11,477 bases of DNA from Dehalococcoidia bacterium UBA5760 (GCA_002418895.1 DIFA01000023.1:27922-39398), one strand, 5' to 3'. Shown: positions 1-6,687, counted from the stretch's first letter. Made by a program: numbers and translations. The notes: generated from the sequence alone by a model not told the origin.

Positions 1-27
1 GAGGTTCAAGTCCTCTCACCCCGACCA
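1..27 (+). tRNA. tRNA 3' end, partial, probably tRNA-Pro
   Basis: The window starts inside a tRNA. Seen: four bases of a T-stem (GAGG), the loop TTCAAGT, the returning stem CCTCT, a seven-base acceptor strand CACCCCG, discriminator A and an encoded CCA ending at base 27. The acceptor strand implies a 5' end CGGGGTG. A C1:G72 first pair is typical of bacterial tRNA-Pro, so proline is the best guess, but the anticodon lies outside the window. Confidence 0.8.
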
Positions 28-238
28 TTCACATATTCGTTAATCTCTCTATTAAGCTTTGTCTTTCTCCAACAGCTCTTGACCTCAATCGACTGTTGAA
101 TCGGATAGCCATGGCTTATTTCACCGCCAGCGGGCTTCAAGAGCAACGCCTCCGGTACTATTCAAAAGGGCGATTCTGTGATAATGTTGTTGGTAGAAAA
201 TAAGCATCTCGCTTTTTGGGGGAATTCAGGAGGCGGAT
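28..238. other. Intergenic spacer after the partial tRNA
   Basis: No convincing gene lies here. A 30-codon frame starting at base 111 has no ribosome binding site and resembles nothing I know. No T-run hairpin that would end the tRNA transcript is visible. The only regulatory candidates are the extended -10 element and the Shine-Dalgarno sequence listed separately. Confidence 0.6.
177..185 (+). promoter_or_regulatory. Candidate extended -10 promoter element
   Basis: TGTGATAAT fits the extended -10 pattern TGnTATAAT with one mismatch. No good -35 hexamer lies 16-18 bases upstream, which extended -10 promoters can tolerate. Transcription would start near base 192, giving a leader of about 47 bases before the first membrane protein gene. 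Confidence 0.3.
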
Positions 239-586
239 ATGGTCAACATAATGAAGTCATGGAAGCCGATAACCTCGGGTGTCTTCAGTATTATCGCCGG
301 TATGATCGGCATCGGCGGCGGCGGCCTTGTCGTTCTGATGGGTGACTTTGTCAGTGAGACGGGAGGCATTCTCGGTTTTGAGCCGCTTGGCGTACCCTCG
401 ATTATCCTGGGCGTGGTGGCGCTGATTGGCGGCATATTTGCCCTGCGCCGGAGATTCTGGATAATGGCGGTTATCGGGGCCATCTTTGCCATTCCCTGCA
501 TGCCGGTTCTGGGGACGCTGTCTCTCATCTTTGTCGCCCTGGCTAATGATGAGTTTACCGCACCTTCCCGGGTCGGGAGCAGCTAA
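239..586 (+). CDS. Small three-segment membrane protein, paralogue of the next gene
   Basis: A 115-residue hydrophobic protein of unknown function. The start is ATG at 239, because AGGAGG at 228-233 sits five bases upstream. A second in-frame ATG at 251 aligns better with the start of the neighbouring paralogue but lacks a well-placed ribosome site. Three likely membrane segments lie near residues 12-35, 52-68 and 73-100. The second and third are separated by the basic turn LRRR. Glycine is abundant in the first segment (IGIGGGG). The next gene shares the opening WKP-x-T-x-GV, a glycine-rich first helix and the LIGGI-aromatic-AL-basic turn, so the two arose by duplication. There is no signal peptide, catalytic motif or metal site. 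It resembles small glycine-rich membrane proteins (DUF4064-like) in layout, but I cannot assign a family. Confidence 0.8.
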   Translation: MVNIMKSWKPITSGVFSIIAGMIGIGGGGLVVLMGDFVSETGGILGFEPLGVPSIILGVVALIGGIFALRRRFWIMAVIGAIFAIPCMPVLGTLSLIFVALANDEFTAPSRVGSS

Positions 587-667
587 CCGGCTCAATACAG
601 GTAATGGCTAAAAGGAAGACCCTGTGGTAGTATATCTGAACGAGAAATCGTTTTGGAGGTAGACTCG

Positions 668-1096
668 ATGGAAAAGACGTGGAAGCCGACAACAGCGGGT
701 GTTCTGGACATAATTTCCGGAGCTATGGGTATTGCCGGGGGTATTACCACGATTGTGGTGGGAGGATTCGTTGGCCAACTGGGTGGCCTCAGTGCTGAAA
801 TCGGTGATGCGCTGAACGAATGGGCTGGCATGTGGGTACCCGAGGTGACTGACCTGCAATCGCTGATTGCGGAGGTAGCCGGTATCTCATCAGCTATCCT
901 GATGGCGATAGGGATCGTGCTGCTTGTCTGCGCGATAATCGCCCTGATCGGCGGTATCTACGCTTTAAAGAGGCGGAAGTGGGGTCTGGCGCTGGCCGGG
1001 TCCATCCTGGCTCTCCCATCAGGGGGAATACTGGGCATACTGGCTATCATATTCGTCTCCCTGGGCAAGAAAGAGTTTTCGTCCTGCCCGGTATAA
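668..1096 (+). CDS. Small three-segment membrane protein, paralogue of the preceding gene
   Basis: A 142-residue membrane protein of unknown function. The frame is open from a TTG at 653, but that codon lies just before and into the ribosome site GGAGG (655-659). ATG 668, eight bases downstream, is the real start. The protein opens MEKTWKP, matching the WKP motif of its neighbour. Helix one (about residues 9-35) is glycine-rich. A 30-40 residue, mildly acidic loop absent from the neighbour follows. Helix two (about residues 62-95) ends in IALIGGIYALKRR, and helix three runs to about residue 132. The 81-base gap from the first gene holds no strong promoter, so the two are probably co-transcribed. 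The function is unknown. A shared membrane role with its paralogue is inferred only from similarity. Confidence 0.82.
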   Translation: MEKTWKPTTAGVLDIISGAMGIAGGITTIVVGGFVGQLGGLSAEIGDALNEWAGMWVPEVTDLQSLIAEVAGISSAILMAIGIVLLVCAIIALIGGIYALKRRKWGLALAGSILALPSGGILGILAIIFVSLGKKEFSSCPV

Positions 1097-1137
1097 TACG
1101 GATAGCGATAGCTCATCCCGACTTAATTTTCGGTAAA

Positions 1138-1177
1138 GGGAATATTGCTCCGGCCGGAGTGTTTTTTCGATATTCCT
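1138..1177 (+). terminator. Nested hairpin, possible terminator
   Basis: The 12-base palindrome CTCCGGCCGGAG (1148-1159) is followed by TG and six T residues, which looks like a short rho-independent terminator for the membrane protein pair. It sits inside a second dyad, GGAATAT (1139-1145) with ATATTCC (1170-1176), that could fold around it. The inner stem is only 4-5 bp, so termination strength is doubtful. Confidence 0.35.
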
Positions 1178-1240
1178 CTAAAGGTCCGGGAGTACCGCCT
1201 TGAATTCATCCTTCCGATAATGCTATTGCCGTATGTGCTA

Positions 1241-1249
1241 TGCTAAAAT
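1241..1249 (+). promoter_or_regulatory. Extended -10 element before tRNA-Leu
   Basis: TGCTAAAAT matches TGnTATAAT with one mismatch and lies about 20 bases before the tRNA gene. No clear -35 hexamer is present at 16-18 bases. The position suits a short-leader tRNA transcript starting near 1256. Confidence 0.4.
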
Positions 1250-1268
1250 AACAGGGCAGCCTGTGCAC

Positions 1269-1353
1269 GGGGGAGTGTCGGAACTGGCAGACGAGCATGA
1301 CTTAGGATCATGTGCTGTAAGGCGTGGGGGTTCGAGTCCCCCCTTCCCCACCA
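1269..1353 (+). tRNA. tRNA-Leu (anticodon UAG)
   Basis: A complete class II tRNA with encoded CCA, 85 bases. Acceptor strands GGGGGAG (1269-1275) and CTTCCCC (1343-1349) pair fully with one G-U. U8 and G9 follow, then a three-pair D-stem (TCG with CGA). The anticodon stem CATGA/TCATG encloses the loop CTTAGGA, which gives anticodon TAG. A long variable arm follows, then T-stem GGGGG/CCCCC with loop TTCGAGT, discriminator A and CCA. The long variable arm and A73 fit leucine. The 3' half overlaps, on the opposite strand, the end of the serine recombinase remnant, so this gene is the likely integration site of a mobile element and has kept its function. Confidence 0.95.
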
Positions 1354-2117
1354 TTCGAAACAGTTCCCGAACCTTTGGCTCTTGAGGCGATGATCGCGAA
1401 GGGGGCATTGAGTTCGGCCTTGGTTACCTTGCCTTCTTCCACATAAAGGCATTTGAATACCGTTTCACAGATCAGTCTCTTTTCATCGAGAGTACCCTTG
1501 TCAAAGAGAAAATCCAGTTGGGTAGCCAGTTCCAGAGCGACTTCAAAGTCGGCTTTTACCAGGTGCTGCCGTTGTCTGATAGCATCAACCGTGTTCTTAA
1601 GACTTGATTTTTCCGCCTCGATCTGAGAGCGGTGCTCCTTGAAATCCTCGTAGGATATCTGCTCCTCGATGACGAGCCGCTGCAGGTTTTTCTCCATTCT
1701 AGCAAGTTTGACCAATCGAGTCTCGGCTTTGCTGAGCTCACCGTTTCCGTTAGCCTCTGCTTTGAATAGTGCTTCAATCTCCTTACGCAGATCCTGGCAG
1801 GCCTTTTCGGTGATAGTGATGCTCTTAAAGATGGCCGGTAGCTGCTCCTCGATATCCCTGGTATTGTAGAAGACGCTACTCCCGTTAACCTTATCGCGGC
1901 TACGGTAGTAACTGATTTGCTTCGTGGGGTGGGTTTCCGCCCAGCAGACGCTGTCAGCGTCCACCGAATGAACCAGTCCTTGGAGCAGGTACTTATGCCG
2001 CCTGGTGCGCTGTTTATTCTTATCATGGAGTCTTAGGGTATGCTGGGTGAAGTAATTCTTGGTTTCTCCGACTGCAACACACTGGCTTGGGTCGGTGCTG
2101 CTACTGGTTGAGCGCAA
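1308..2117 (-). pseudogene. Large serine recombinase, C-terminal remnant ending in tRNA-Leu
   Basis: The open frame encodes 269 residues, of which about 245 resemble the C-terminal half of large serine recombinases (the site-specific integrases of mobile elements). Seen: the family's KYLLQGLV motif at the start of the usual zinc-ribbon region, then YYRSRDKVNGS, a long charged coiled-coil section (about residues 90-190), and a tail with ETVFKCLYVEEGKV. The N-terminal resolvase domain with its catalytic Ser and most of the recombinase domain are missing. Usual length is about 450-550 residues. The zinc-ribbon cysteine pairs are absent (HSVDADS where CxxC is expected), which may be a clade trait or decay. 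The last 14 residues (GGEGGTRTPTPYST) are antisense tRNA-Leu, and the stop falls inside the tRNA. The first ~20 residues are out-of-frame lipoprotein sequence, so homology begins near 2050-2060. No ribosome site precedes the nominal ATG. It is almost certainly inactive. Confidence 0.8.
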
Positions 2118-2182
2118 GCGGTGAAACTAGCAACCAGCAGTGCCGTCGCGGTGAGAGTCATTATTACCTTCATTTTTTTCAT
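2033..2182 (-). pseudogene. Lipoprotein N-terminus, probable serpin, truncated by the recombinase junction
   Basis: The frame gives 49 residues with a textbook lipoprotein start: MKKMK, a hydrophobic stretch (TATALLVASF), then TAC with the lipid-bearing Cys at residue 23, followed by a Pro/Ala/Gln linker. The short run SEKPRITSP resembles, from memory, the mature start of Chloroflexota secreted serpins, where a serpin fold of about 360 residues should follow. Here the frame instead stops within a few codons, where recombinase sequence begins. AGGTGG (plus-strand CCACCT, 2187-2192) is a good ribosome site. A minus-strand TATAAT (2215-2220) gives a plausible promoter, so the fragment may still be expressed as a short lipopeptide. 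The lipoprotein signal is clear. The serpin identity is a moderate-confidence inference. Confidence 0.55.
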
Positions 2183-2214
2183 CAAACCACCTATCTCATT
2201 ATTGTCATCAAATT

Positions 2215-2220
2215 ATTATA
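2215..2220 (-). promoter_or_regulatory. Minus-strand -10 box upstream of the lipoprotein remnant
   Basis: The minus strand reads TATAAT here, about 33 bases before the ATG at 2182. The matching -35 position (TAACCT) fits the consensus poorly. This may be the surviving promoter of the truncated lipoprotein gene. Confidence 0.3.
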
Positions 2221-2304
2221 ACGAAGACCTTTGGCTTAGGTTAGCGGGCACAAGACTGAATCGGACATCCGAGTCATTATCAGGCAGGCTTTGACAACGG
2301 TTCG

Positions 2305-2333
2305 TGTACATCACTGTTACCCGATGTTATAAT
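2305..2333 (+). promoter_or_regulatory. Promoter for the SagB-type nitroreductase
   Basis: TGTACA (2305-2310, four of six matches to the -35 consensus), a 17-base spacer and a perfect TATAAT (2328-2333) preceded by TG one base away, so it is also an extended -10. Transcription would start near 2340, leaving about 30 bases before the ATG at 2372, including the ribosome site GAGGGGG at 2358-2364. It is the best promoter match I found in the window. Confidence 0.6.
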
Positions 2334-2371
2334 TCCTCGGGATCTTTATATGTGAGTGAGGGGGAATTAGT

Positions 2372-3130
2372 ATGAAACAGGCGTCATACATTCAGCACCG
2401 CCAATTTATGAAAGACAGTATACGCAAGGATATTGATTTCTCAACTACCGACCAGAGTCTAGGGGTTCCACCTCCCCCCATTGAGAAACCATTTGACAGT
2501 AATCAGCAGTTGCTCTCTCTTGCCCAGCCCCACGAGTTTCTTGGCTCTTATCGAATTGACCTGGAATCTGCAATCAGCAACAGAAGGAGCCGCCGCAACT
2601 ACACCGGTAAATCGATATCGTTAAAAGAGCTTTCCTTTCTGCTATGGGCAACCCAGGGAATAAGGAAGCAAATAGATGATGGTCATGCGTTTAGAACAGT
2701 CCCTTCTGCCGGTGCGAGACACGCGCTTGAAACCTACCTAGCCATTTTGAGAATAGAGTCCCTGGCGCCAGGCTTCTACAGGTATCTTCCTCTCGAGCAC
2801 AAACTAACCGTAGAGGCTCGGGACAGCATGGCAGGCCGGAAGATTACTCAAGCGTGTTCCCATCAAGAATGGATAGCTGACGCTGCCGTAGTCTTCATAT
2901 GGGTAGCTATCCCATACCGCATGGAATGGCGCTATGACTTGGCTGCACATAGAGTAATCCTAATTGATGCCGGGCATGTTTGCCAGAATCTCTACCTGAC
3001 GTGTGAAGAAATAGGTGTCGGAACTTGTGCTGTGGCAGCCTACGATCAGGATTTGATGGATCAAATACTGGACCTAGATGGCGAGAATGAATTTGCGATT
3101 TATGCCGCTGCTGTAGGCACATTGGGCTAG
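2372..3130 (+). CDS. SagB-type FMN-dependent nitroreductase family oxidoreductase
   Basis: A 252-residue protein of the nitroreductase superfamily, SagB-like branch, complete for the family. Such enzymes bind FMN as dimers. SagB proper oxidises azolines in peptide natural products, but most relatives have unknown substrates. Seen: an N-terminal segment typical of the branch (FMKDSIRKDIDFSTTDQ, then GVPPPPIEKP, about residues 12-40), the FMN-phosphate motif NRRSRRNYTG (70-79), LWATQGI (91-97), RTVPSAGARH (108-117), and GHVCQNLYLTCEEIGVGTCA (201-220). It ends in VGTLG, where many relatives carry VGxP. ATG 2372 follows GAGGGGG by seven bases and a good promoter. No YcaO, SagC-like cyclodehydratase, precursor peptide or peptide exporter lies nearby, so a role in natural-product maturation is unsupported. 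General FMN oxidoreductase is the safe call. It is probably monocistronic, since 431 bases separate it from the ABC operon. Confidence 0.85.
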   Translation: MKQASYIQHRQFMKDSIRKDIDFSTTDQSLGVPPPPIEKPFDSNQQLLSLAQPHEFLGSYRIDLESAISNRRSRRNYTGKSISLKELSFLLWATQGIRKQIDDGHAFRTVPSAGARHALETYLAILRIESLAPGFYRYLPLEHKLTVEARDSMAGRKITQACSHQEWIADAAVVFIWVAIPYRMEWRYDLAAHRVILIDAGHVCQNLYLTCEEIGVGTCAVAAYDQDLMDQILDLDGENEFAIYAAAVGTLG

Positions 3131-3561
3131 GAAGCTTCTAGAAGACAACGTCTCATAGAACTCACTTGGGCTGTCTTGTTGGCGGAGTACCTCGCTTGAG
3201 GCGTGATTACACTTAATAAGCTAATATCCAATCTACCATTCTTCCCCAACGTTATGAATTTTGATTTACTTTAAAGTACTCAATTACACAACACAACGGA
3301 GGGCTTAGAATCTATTCTCCAATGTGATATCATGATAGCAATCATGGTCAATATAATACATCGCAACTGGGTTTAGCGTAGAAAGAGGCTTAAAAAAACG
3401 ACAAACTTGTCGAATGATTTCAATATCTATGAAGAGCACAGATCATAATACTATTAAGCCCCCTTTAAAAATAGATCACGAATCATACTAGTAGTCGAGC
3501 GACCAAATAAAGATTTGAAAATATTGTAAAATATTGCGTTAAAGAAGGAGGCGAAAAGCTA
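3131..3561. other. AT-rich intergenic region with clustered dyads before the ABC operon
   Basis: No gene-like frame is present. The stretch carries several short symmetric elements: TACTTTAAAGTA (3267-3278), AGAAT-CT-ATTCT (3307-3318), CATGAT-AGCA-ATCATG (3331-3346), CGACAA-AC-TTGTCG (3399-3412, preceded by seven A) and a tandem AAAATATTG repeat (3518-3526 and 3528-3536). No known riboswitch or T-box could be recognised by eye. A regulatory leader or operator region for the transporter operon is a reasonable inference. Confidence 0.5.
3331..3357 (+). promoter_or_regulatory. Candidate promoter with an operator-like dyad
   Basis: A perfect TATAAT (3352-3357) follows the inverted repeat CATGAT-AGCA-ATCATG (3331-3346), which would occupy the -35 to -10 spacer. 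No -35 consensus is present, which would fit a promoter that depends on or is blocked by a regulator. The resulting transcript would have a leader of roughly 200 bases before the GTG at 3562. Confidence 0.25.
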
Positions 3562-4749
3562 GTGGGAAAGAAGACTATTTTTGTAATGACGTTAGCAGTG
3601 GTTTCTATTATCAGCGGGTTGGTATCATGTAAAGCAACGGAATCAGCAACATCATATAAGATAGGGGCACTTGTTTCTCAGACGGGTAATTATGCCGGAC
3701 TAGGTTTACAGGCCTTAGATGGGATGCAGTTTATTGTTGACCAAGTAAATGAAGATGGCGGCATAAATGGCATCCCTATGGAATTGGTGTTATTGGACGT
3801 AAAAAGTGAGGCCACAGAGGTAACTCTAGCCGCAAGGAAATTGGACGAGGTAAATAAAGTTATTGCTCTTGCTGAAGGCACAGTAACACAATTAGCGCTG
3901 AGTCTAATACCGGTGGCTAATGAATTGGAAATACCATCGACGGGTATCTCAGGTACAGCATTACTAGACAACCAGCTTGGGCACTGGTTTTTCCGCCCTA
4001 TGGGATCTGAGGTAGATTACGCTTTCTTACTCCTTAACCATATGAGCCAATATATGGGCATCTCTAAATATGCAGTACTAATTGAGAATAGCGGTTACGG
4101 TCAGGGAGGTAAGGTATTCTTGCCACAGCTTAACCCGAACCACAACCTCACTATTGCTGGGGAAGAATACTTTGATCCTGGTGCTACTGATTTGACTCCT
4201 CAGCTAAACAAGATAAAGAATTCCGAAGCACAAGCCATATTAATTTGGGGAAGTAGTCCAACAGCATCAATGGCAATCAAGCAAATAAGAGAGATGGGTA
4301 TTTCTCTTCCCATACTTACAACACCCGCCCAAGCATCCAAGGACATGATAAAATCCTTTGGGGAATACTATGAATTACAGCCTTCTGTGGTCTCGGTTAC
4401 AACTAAGGTTGATATTTGGGATCAACTCCCAGCCGATGATCCCGATAGAGAATCATTCAAGAATTTTGCTGAGTCATTCGAAGAAAAATATGGTCATCCT
4501 CCGGCAATGTGGAATATCCTCGGGGCTACAATGATGCTATTCTTCGCCGATGGTCTCGAGAGGTCTATACCAGACCCAAGTAATATTACCGAAGCCAGGG
4601 CTGAGCTTCGCGACGCTCTGGAGGCCACTAAGGATCTTAATCTCATATCCGGAACTTATACCATGTCACCTGACGACCATTACGGGGGTATAGAGAACAA
4701 CCTAGTCTTGATTACCTATAAAGATGGTCAAATGGTCTACTTACCCTAG
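3562..4749 (+). CDS. ABC transporter substrate-binding lipoprotein, LivK-like (HAAT family)
   Basis: A 395-residue extracytoplasmic receptor that captures a ligand and delivers it to the permease encoded downstream. Start is GTG 3562 with AAGGAGG at 3545-3551; this start gives the positive end MGKK. The signal peptide has lipobox LVSC with Cys23, so the mature protein is lipid-anchored outside the membrane. From about residue 32 the sequence is a periplasmic-binding-protein type 1 fold (Peripla_BP_6): YKIGALVSQTGNYAGLG, ALDGMQFIVDQVNEDGGING, then VIALAEGTVTQLALSL and IPSTGISGTALL, with the second lobe around FFRPMGSEVDYAFLLL and DPGATDLTPQLNKIK. Length is usual for the family. Relatives bind branched-chain amino acids, amides, urea or aromatic acids; the pocket residues do not tell me which. 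It is the first gene of a five-gene operon, the next starting 32 bases on. Confidence 0.9.
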   Translation: MGKKTIFVMTLAVVSIISGLVSCKATESATSYKIGALVSQTGNYAGLGLQALDGMQFIVDQVNEDGGINGIPMELVLLDVKSEATEVTLAARKLDEVNKVIALAEGTVTQLALSLIPVANELEIPSTGISGTALLDNQLGHWFFRPMGSEVDYAFLLLNHMSQYMGISKYAVLIENSGYGQGGKVFLPQLNPNHNLTIAGEEYFDPGATDLTPQLNKIKNSEAQAILIWGSSPTASMAIKQIREMGISLPILTTPAQASKDMIKSFGEYYELQPSVVSVTTKVDIWDQLPADDPDRESFKNFAESFEEKYGHPPAMWNILGATMMLFFADGLERSIPDPSNITEARAELRDALEATKDLNLISGTYTMSPDDHYGGIENNLVLITYKDGQMVYLP

Positions 4750-4781
4750 ATGGTAATATTGAGCTAATTTGAGAGTGCATA

Positions 4782-5654
4782 TTGGATTATTCGATCGCCT
4801 TACAACTATTCTTTAGCGGTCTGAATCTTGGTAGCATTTATACTGCCCTAGGGCTAGGCTTCTTTGTTGTTTATAGCGTAACCCGTGTGCTTAACCTTGC
4901 TCAGGGCGAATTCGTAATGCTGGGTGGGATGCTAGTGGTTACCTTCTACACAAAGGGTATACCACTTGTACCAAGTATTCTTCTAGCGGTGGTTATTACC
5001 AGCTTGGCGGGTGCAGGAATATACCGATTCATCATCTTCCCGGCAAGAAAATTTCCAGGCATGACTAAGGTCTTTCTTACCCTTGGTTGTGCATTCATCA
5101 TTCAAGGGATAGCTCTCCATTTCTGGGGGTGGGAATTTAGAAGTCTAGCGGCCTTCTTTGACACCCCGAGTATTCAGATCTGTGGGGCAACCATATTTGG
5201 CCAGACTCCTTGGGTCATTGGCGCTACTCTGATTATGGTAGCCGGCCTATTCGTTTTCTTTGGGCATACTATCCAAGGAAAAGCTTTGCGAGCCTGTGCG
5301 AATGAACCCTTGGGGGCAAGGACGGTGGGTATAAGCATTGAGAGAATGGCTCTTTTCTCCTTCGCCCTAGCTGCGGGAATAGGTGCCGTGGTAGGGGCTC
5401 TGATAACTCCCCTGACTATGACTTCGTATAGTATGGGATTACCATTAACCGCTAAAGGATTATTAGCTGCCTTCGTCGGGGGTATAACTAGGGTCGAGGG
5501 TGTAATACTGGGCGGGCTTGTTTATGGAATGATCGAGTCAATCACGGCAGGGCTGATACCTTGGGGAAACCATAATGTTATCGCCCTAGCAATTCTGGTT
5601 GGGGGTTTGCTGATTAGGCGCCGGGGAATACTGCTCACCGCCGGCAAGGGATAA
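4782..5654 (+). CDS. HAAT-family ABC permease, LivH-like
   Basis: A 290-residue integral membrane subunit forming half of the import channel with the LivM-like protein. The only plausible start is TTG 4782: an in-frame stop lies at 4770-4772, the next in-frame ATG (about residue 46) would cut off the first helix, and a weak GAGAG lies about seven bases upstream. Family landmarks are in order: LNLGSIYTALGLGFFVVY (first helix), VLNLAQGEFVMLGGML (the conserved N-Q/A-GE turn, about residues 36-50), ALRACANEPLGARTVGISIER in the cytoplasmic loop that contacts the ATPases (about residues 168-188), and LLAAFVGGITRVEGVILGGLVYGMIE near the C-terminus. About eight helices are expected. The stop is separated from the next ATG by one base, so translation is probably coupled. 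Confidence 0.9.
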   Translation: MDYSIALQLFFSGLNLGSIYTALGLGFFVVYSVTRVLNLAQGEFVMLGGMLVVTFYTKGIPLVPSILLAVVITSLAGAGIYRFIIFPARKFPGMTKVFLTLGCAFIIQGIALHFWGWEFRSLAAFFDTPSIQICGATIFGQTPWVIGATLIMVAGLFVFFGHTIQGKALRACANEPLGARTVGISIERMALFSFALAAGIGAVVGALITPLTMTSYSMGLPLTAKGLLAAFVGGITRVEGVILGGLVYGMIESITAGLIPWGNHNVIALAILVGGLLIRRRGILLTAGKG

Positions 5655-5655
5655 T

Positions 5656-6687
5656 ATGTCATTCAGCGTACAAGATATTATAGAAAGAACCAGAAAGATA
5701 TCCCCGGTAGATGCGCGATACCTGGCGGTGGGTATCTTCACAATCTTGATAATGATAATACCCCTAGGTGCCGGGGCTTTTCCTAACACGGTTATGATAG
5801 AAATAGGTTTCTATTCTATAGTGACCATGGGACTTATAATGTTTATGGGCTTTGCGGGACAGATATCTTTGGGACACGCCGCTCTTTTCGGATGTGGAGC
5901 CTATATTTCTGGCATACTCACTACTCAGCACTATTTATCACCATGGTTGGCGCTCTTTTTGGCCGCCTGTTTTACCGGAGGGATTGCTGCCGCTGTCGGA
6001 AGAGTGATGTTCAGAATGCACGGGCTTATTCTAGCTGGCATAACCCTTGCCCTCAATTTGTTATTTTTTTATCTGGTTAGTGGCCTTTCTGATCTGACGG
6101 GTGGCGCAATTGGCATGACGAATATACCACCGCTGTCGCTGGGACAGTATACGTCCCAGAATATTCTATTTAATTACTATCTGTTATGGGTAATAGCTAT
6201 TCTACTCCTGATATTTTCCCTGAATCTGGCCGACTCTCGATTTGGGAGAGCGCTAAGATCAATCAACACATATGATGGTGGTAGTGAGGAAGCCGCTCAG
6301 GTTCTGGGGATAAACATCATGAAATACAAAGTATGGGTTTTCATTTTAAGTGCTGTTTATGCCAGTATAGCCGGGAGCTTATATGCCCATTATACGCGTA
6401 TTATCGAACCAAATACTTTTATGATTCAGTTCTCCGCCTTAGTCGTATTGATGGCAATTATTGGTGGTAGATCTAGCCCTTGGGGTGCGTTTCTAGGGGC
6501 AGGTCTGATTGTAAGTATACGTCAGTTGCTACGGGAATTTGCGCCGATGCTGATTGTCGGTCCTACCGGTTCGTATGAATTAATAGCTTACGGCATTATC
6601 ATGGTGGTAGTACTACTGTTTTTGCCTCAAGGTTTGTTCCCCATAATCAAAAAAGCAATCTTAAAAAGAAGGCCGGGTTTTTCATGA
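5656..6687 (+). CDS. HAAT-family ABC permease, LivM-like
   Basis: A 343-residue membrane subunit, partner of the LivH-like permease. ATG 5656 lies one base after the preceding stop, with AAGGG just upstream. Landmarks: a hydrophilic N-terminal segment of about 20 residues, then helices; GFAGQISLGHAALFGCGAY (about residues 65-84), the most conserved stretch of LivM; LALNLLFFYLVSGLSDLTGGAIGM; then the ATPase-contacting loop FGRALRSINTYDGGSEEAAQVLGIN, where family members usually read GRALRAIRD-x-E-x-AAE. The sequence INTYDGGSEEA is slightly expanded here. LVVLMAIIGGRSSPWGAFLGA and LLFLPQGLFPI complete the pattern. Length is normal. It overlaps the next gene by four bases (ATGA), a sign of coupled translation. 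Confidence 0.9.
   Translation: MSFSVQDIIERTRKISPVDARYLAVGIFTILIMIIPLGAGAFPNTVMIEIGFYSIVTMGLIMFMGFAGQISLGHAALFGCGAYISGILTTQHYLSPWLALFLAACFTGGIAAAVGRVMFRMHGLILAGITLALNLLFFYLVSGLSDLTGGAIGMTNIPPLSLGQYTSQNILFNYYLLWVIAILLLIFSLNLADSRFGRALRSINTYDGGSEEAAQVLGINIMKYKVWVFILSAVYASIAGSLYAHYTRIIEPNTFMIQFSALVVLMAIIGGRSSPWGAFLGAGLIVSIRQLLREFAPMLIVGPTGSYELIAYGIIMVVVLLFLPQGLFPIIKKAILKRRPGFS

Noticed and set aside
111..203. A 30-codon frame opening MAYFTASGLQEQ
   Set aside because: It has no ribosome site and no recognisable family, and it is short enough to arise by chance.
979..1203. Plus-strand 74-codon frame overlapping the second membrane protein
   Set aside because: It is an alternative frame of a well-supported gene, with no ribosome site and no protein-like pattern.
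1556..2026. Minus-strand 156-codon frame inside the recombinase remnant
   Set aside because: It is the shifted frame of the recombinase sequence. The recognisable motifs (KYLLQGLV, ETVFKCLYVEEGKV) are in the other frame.
2291..2333. Perfect TTGACA and perfect TATAAT upstream of the nitroreductase taken as one promoter
   Set aside because: The two boxes are 31 bases apart, far from the 16-18 needed. The TGTACA at 2305-2310 fits the same -10 properly.
3392..3412. CGACAA-AC-TTGTCG next to seven A, read as a minus-strand rho-independent terminator
   Set aside because: No minus-strand gene lies to its right to be terminated, and the stem is only 5-6 bp. It is kept only as part of the dyad cluster.
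3307..3536. Possible CRISPR array from several short repeats
   Set aside because: The elements differ in sequence and are unevenly spaced. No repeat of 25-40 bases recurs and no cas gene is present.
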